A stretch of 37,060 bases of DNA, taken from assembly GCA_035517695.1 (NCBI GenBank), contig DATIYI010000280.1, forward strand, positions 1 through 37,060, given 5' to 3'. The first letter of the stretch is position 1. Every line of letters starts with the position of its first letter. The notes below the pieces were generated by a model. That model did not search any database. It was given only the letters and a program-made list of their open reading frames with translations, and was not told where the DNA came from. The translations under genes and the position numbers were made by a program. Below are positions 36,855 to 37,060 of this stretch, in pieces. This DNA comes from DATFVJ01 sp035517695 (GTDB taxonomy: Bacteria > Actinomycetota > Actinomycetes > Streptosporangiales > Streptosporangiaceae).

Positions 36855-36904
36855 CCGCGACAAAGGGCGACGGCACCGTTTGTCCGCTTTCCCTTTTGTC
36901 GCGG
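36855..36904. repeat. imperfect 13-bp inverted repeat
   Basis: CCGCGACAAAGGG (36855-36867) and CCCTTTTGTCGCGG (36891-36904) are complementary with one bulged T and a 23-base loop. It lies upstream of the HAD remnant on a non-coding stretch and could be a terminator-like hairpin or the ends of a lost small element. Confidence 0.6.
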
Positions 36905-37060
36905 ACGGGGTTATCCGGGGAGCGTCCGCTACGCGGATAGCTGACGGCAGAGGTCATACCGCTGTGGCCCTTCCTCGATGCCGCTTTTGACCTTCCAATC
37001 ACGGACGCGTCCGCCACGGCACGACCTGGTCAATGTCCAATTTCTTCACATCTGCACCCC
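36905..37060. other. window end without recognisable gene
   Basis: I found no frame or motif in this stretch that I could assign to a gene. It may include further debris of the decayed sugar phosphorylase locus. Confidence 0.4.

Overview
The window is GC-rich chromosomal DNA from an actinomycete. The evidence is a coproporphyrin-type haem pathway (hemE, hemY, hemQ), DUF3000 beside an HRDC-type ribonuclease D, a ppk1-mutT1 pair, F420/LLM-type oxidoreductases, frequent GTG starts and many ATGA/GTGA stop-start overlaps. I cannot name the genus from sequence alone. I saw no convincing tRNA, rRNA, CRISPR array or intact insertion sequence.

Layout. Positions 1-1015 hold a partial HNH endonuclease tail, a truncated methyltransferase and a small membrane protein. 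Positions 1256-1413 carry a palindromic tandem repeat. Positions 1425-10851 are a haem/respiratory block on the minus strand: hemE, a copper/oxidase-assembly group (SCO1 fused to a polytopic membrane domain, a lipoprotein and a CtaG-like protein, plus a second CtaG-like gene on the plus strand), then hemY-hemQ. Positions 11010-13289 are a plus-strand unit: zinc-ribbon protein, DUF3000 protein and ribonuclease D. A decayed trypsin-like lipoprotein gene and a zinc alcohol dehydrogenase follow. The ppk1-mutT1 pair (15317-18578, minus) comes next. Two conserved genes, DUF3000 and mutT1, carry in-frame 15-bp minisatellites.

The centre of interest is 18818-32502. It holds adenine deaminase, a truncated NCS1 nucleobase permease, and then a tightly packed plus-strand run: two fold-type II PLP enzymes, an XdhD-like 2Fe-2S/molybdopterin hydroxylase, an SsnA-like amidohydrolase, an LLM-class (F420/flavin) oxidoreductase, an aspartate-carbamoyltransferase-like enzyme with altered substrate residues, a YgeW-like carbamoyltransferase and a carbamate kinase. 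The E. coli yge/yqe/ssnA/xdhD region, linked to purine/urate breakdown, has a related gene set. Here the set is rearranged and contains extra parts: LLM enzyme, a second carbamoyltransferase and a second PLP enzyme. The genes suggest a route that oxidises and opens an N-heterocycle, removes carbamoyl groups as carbamoyl phosphate, makes ATP with carbamate kinase, and eliminates ammonia from the carbon skeleton with PLP enzymes. The pathway is inferred; the family assignments are mostly strong.

The right end (32503-37060) holds a DUF3224 protein, a PHS-like MFS transporter translationally coupled to a universal stress protein, and a decayed glycoside phosphorylase (GH65) plus HAD phosphomutase pair.
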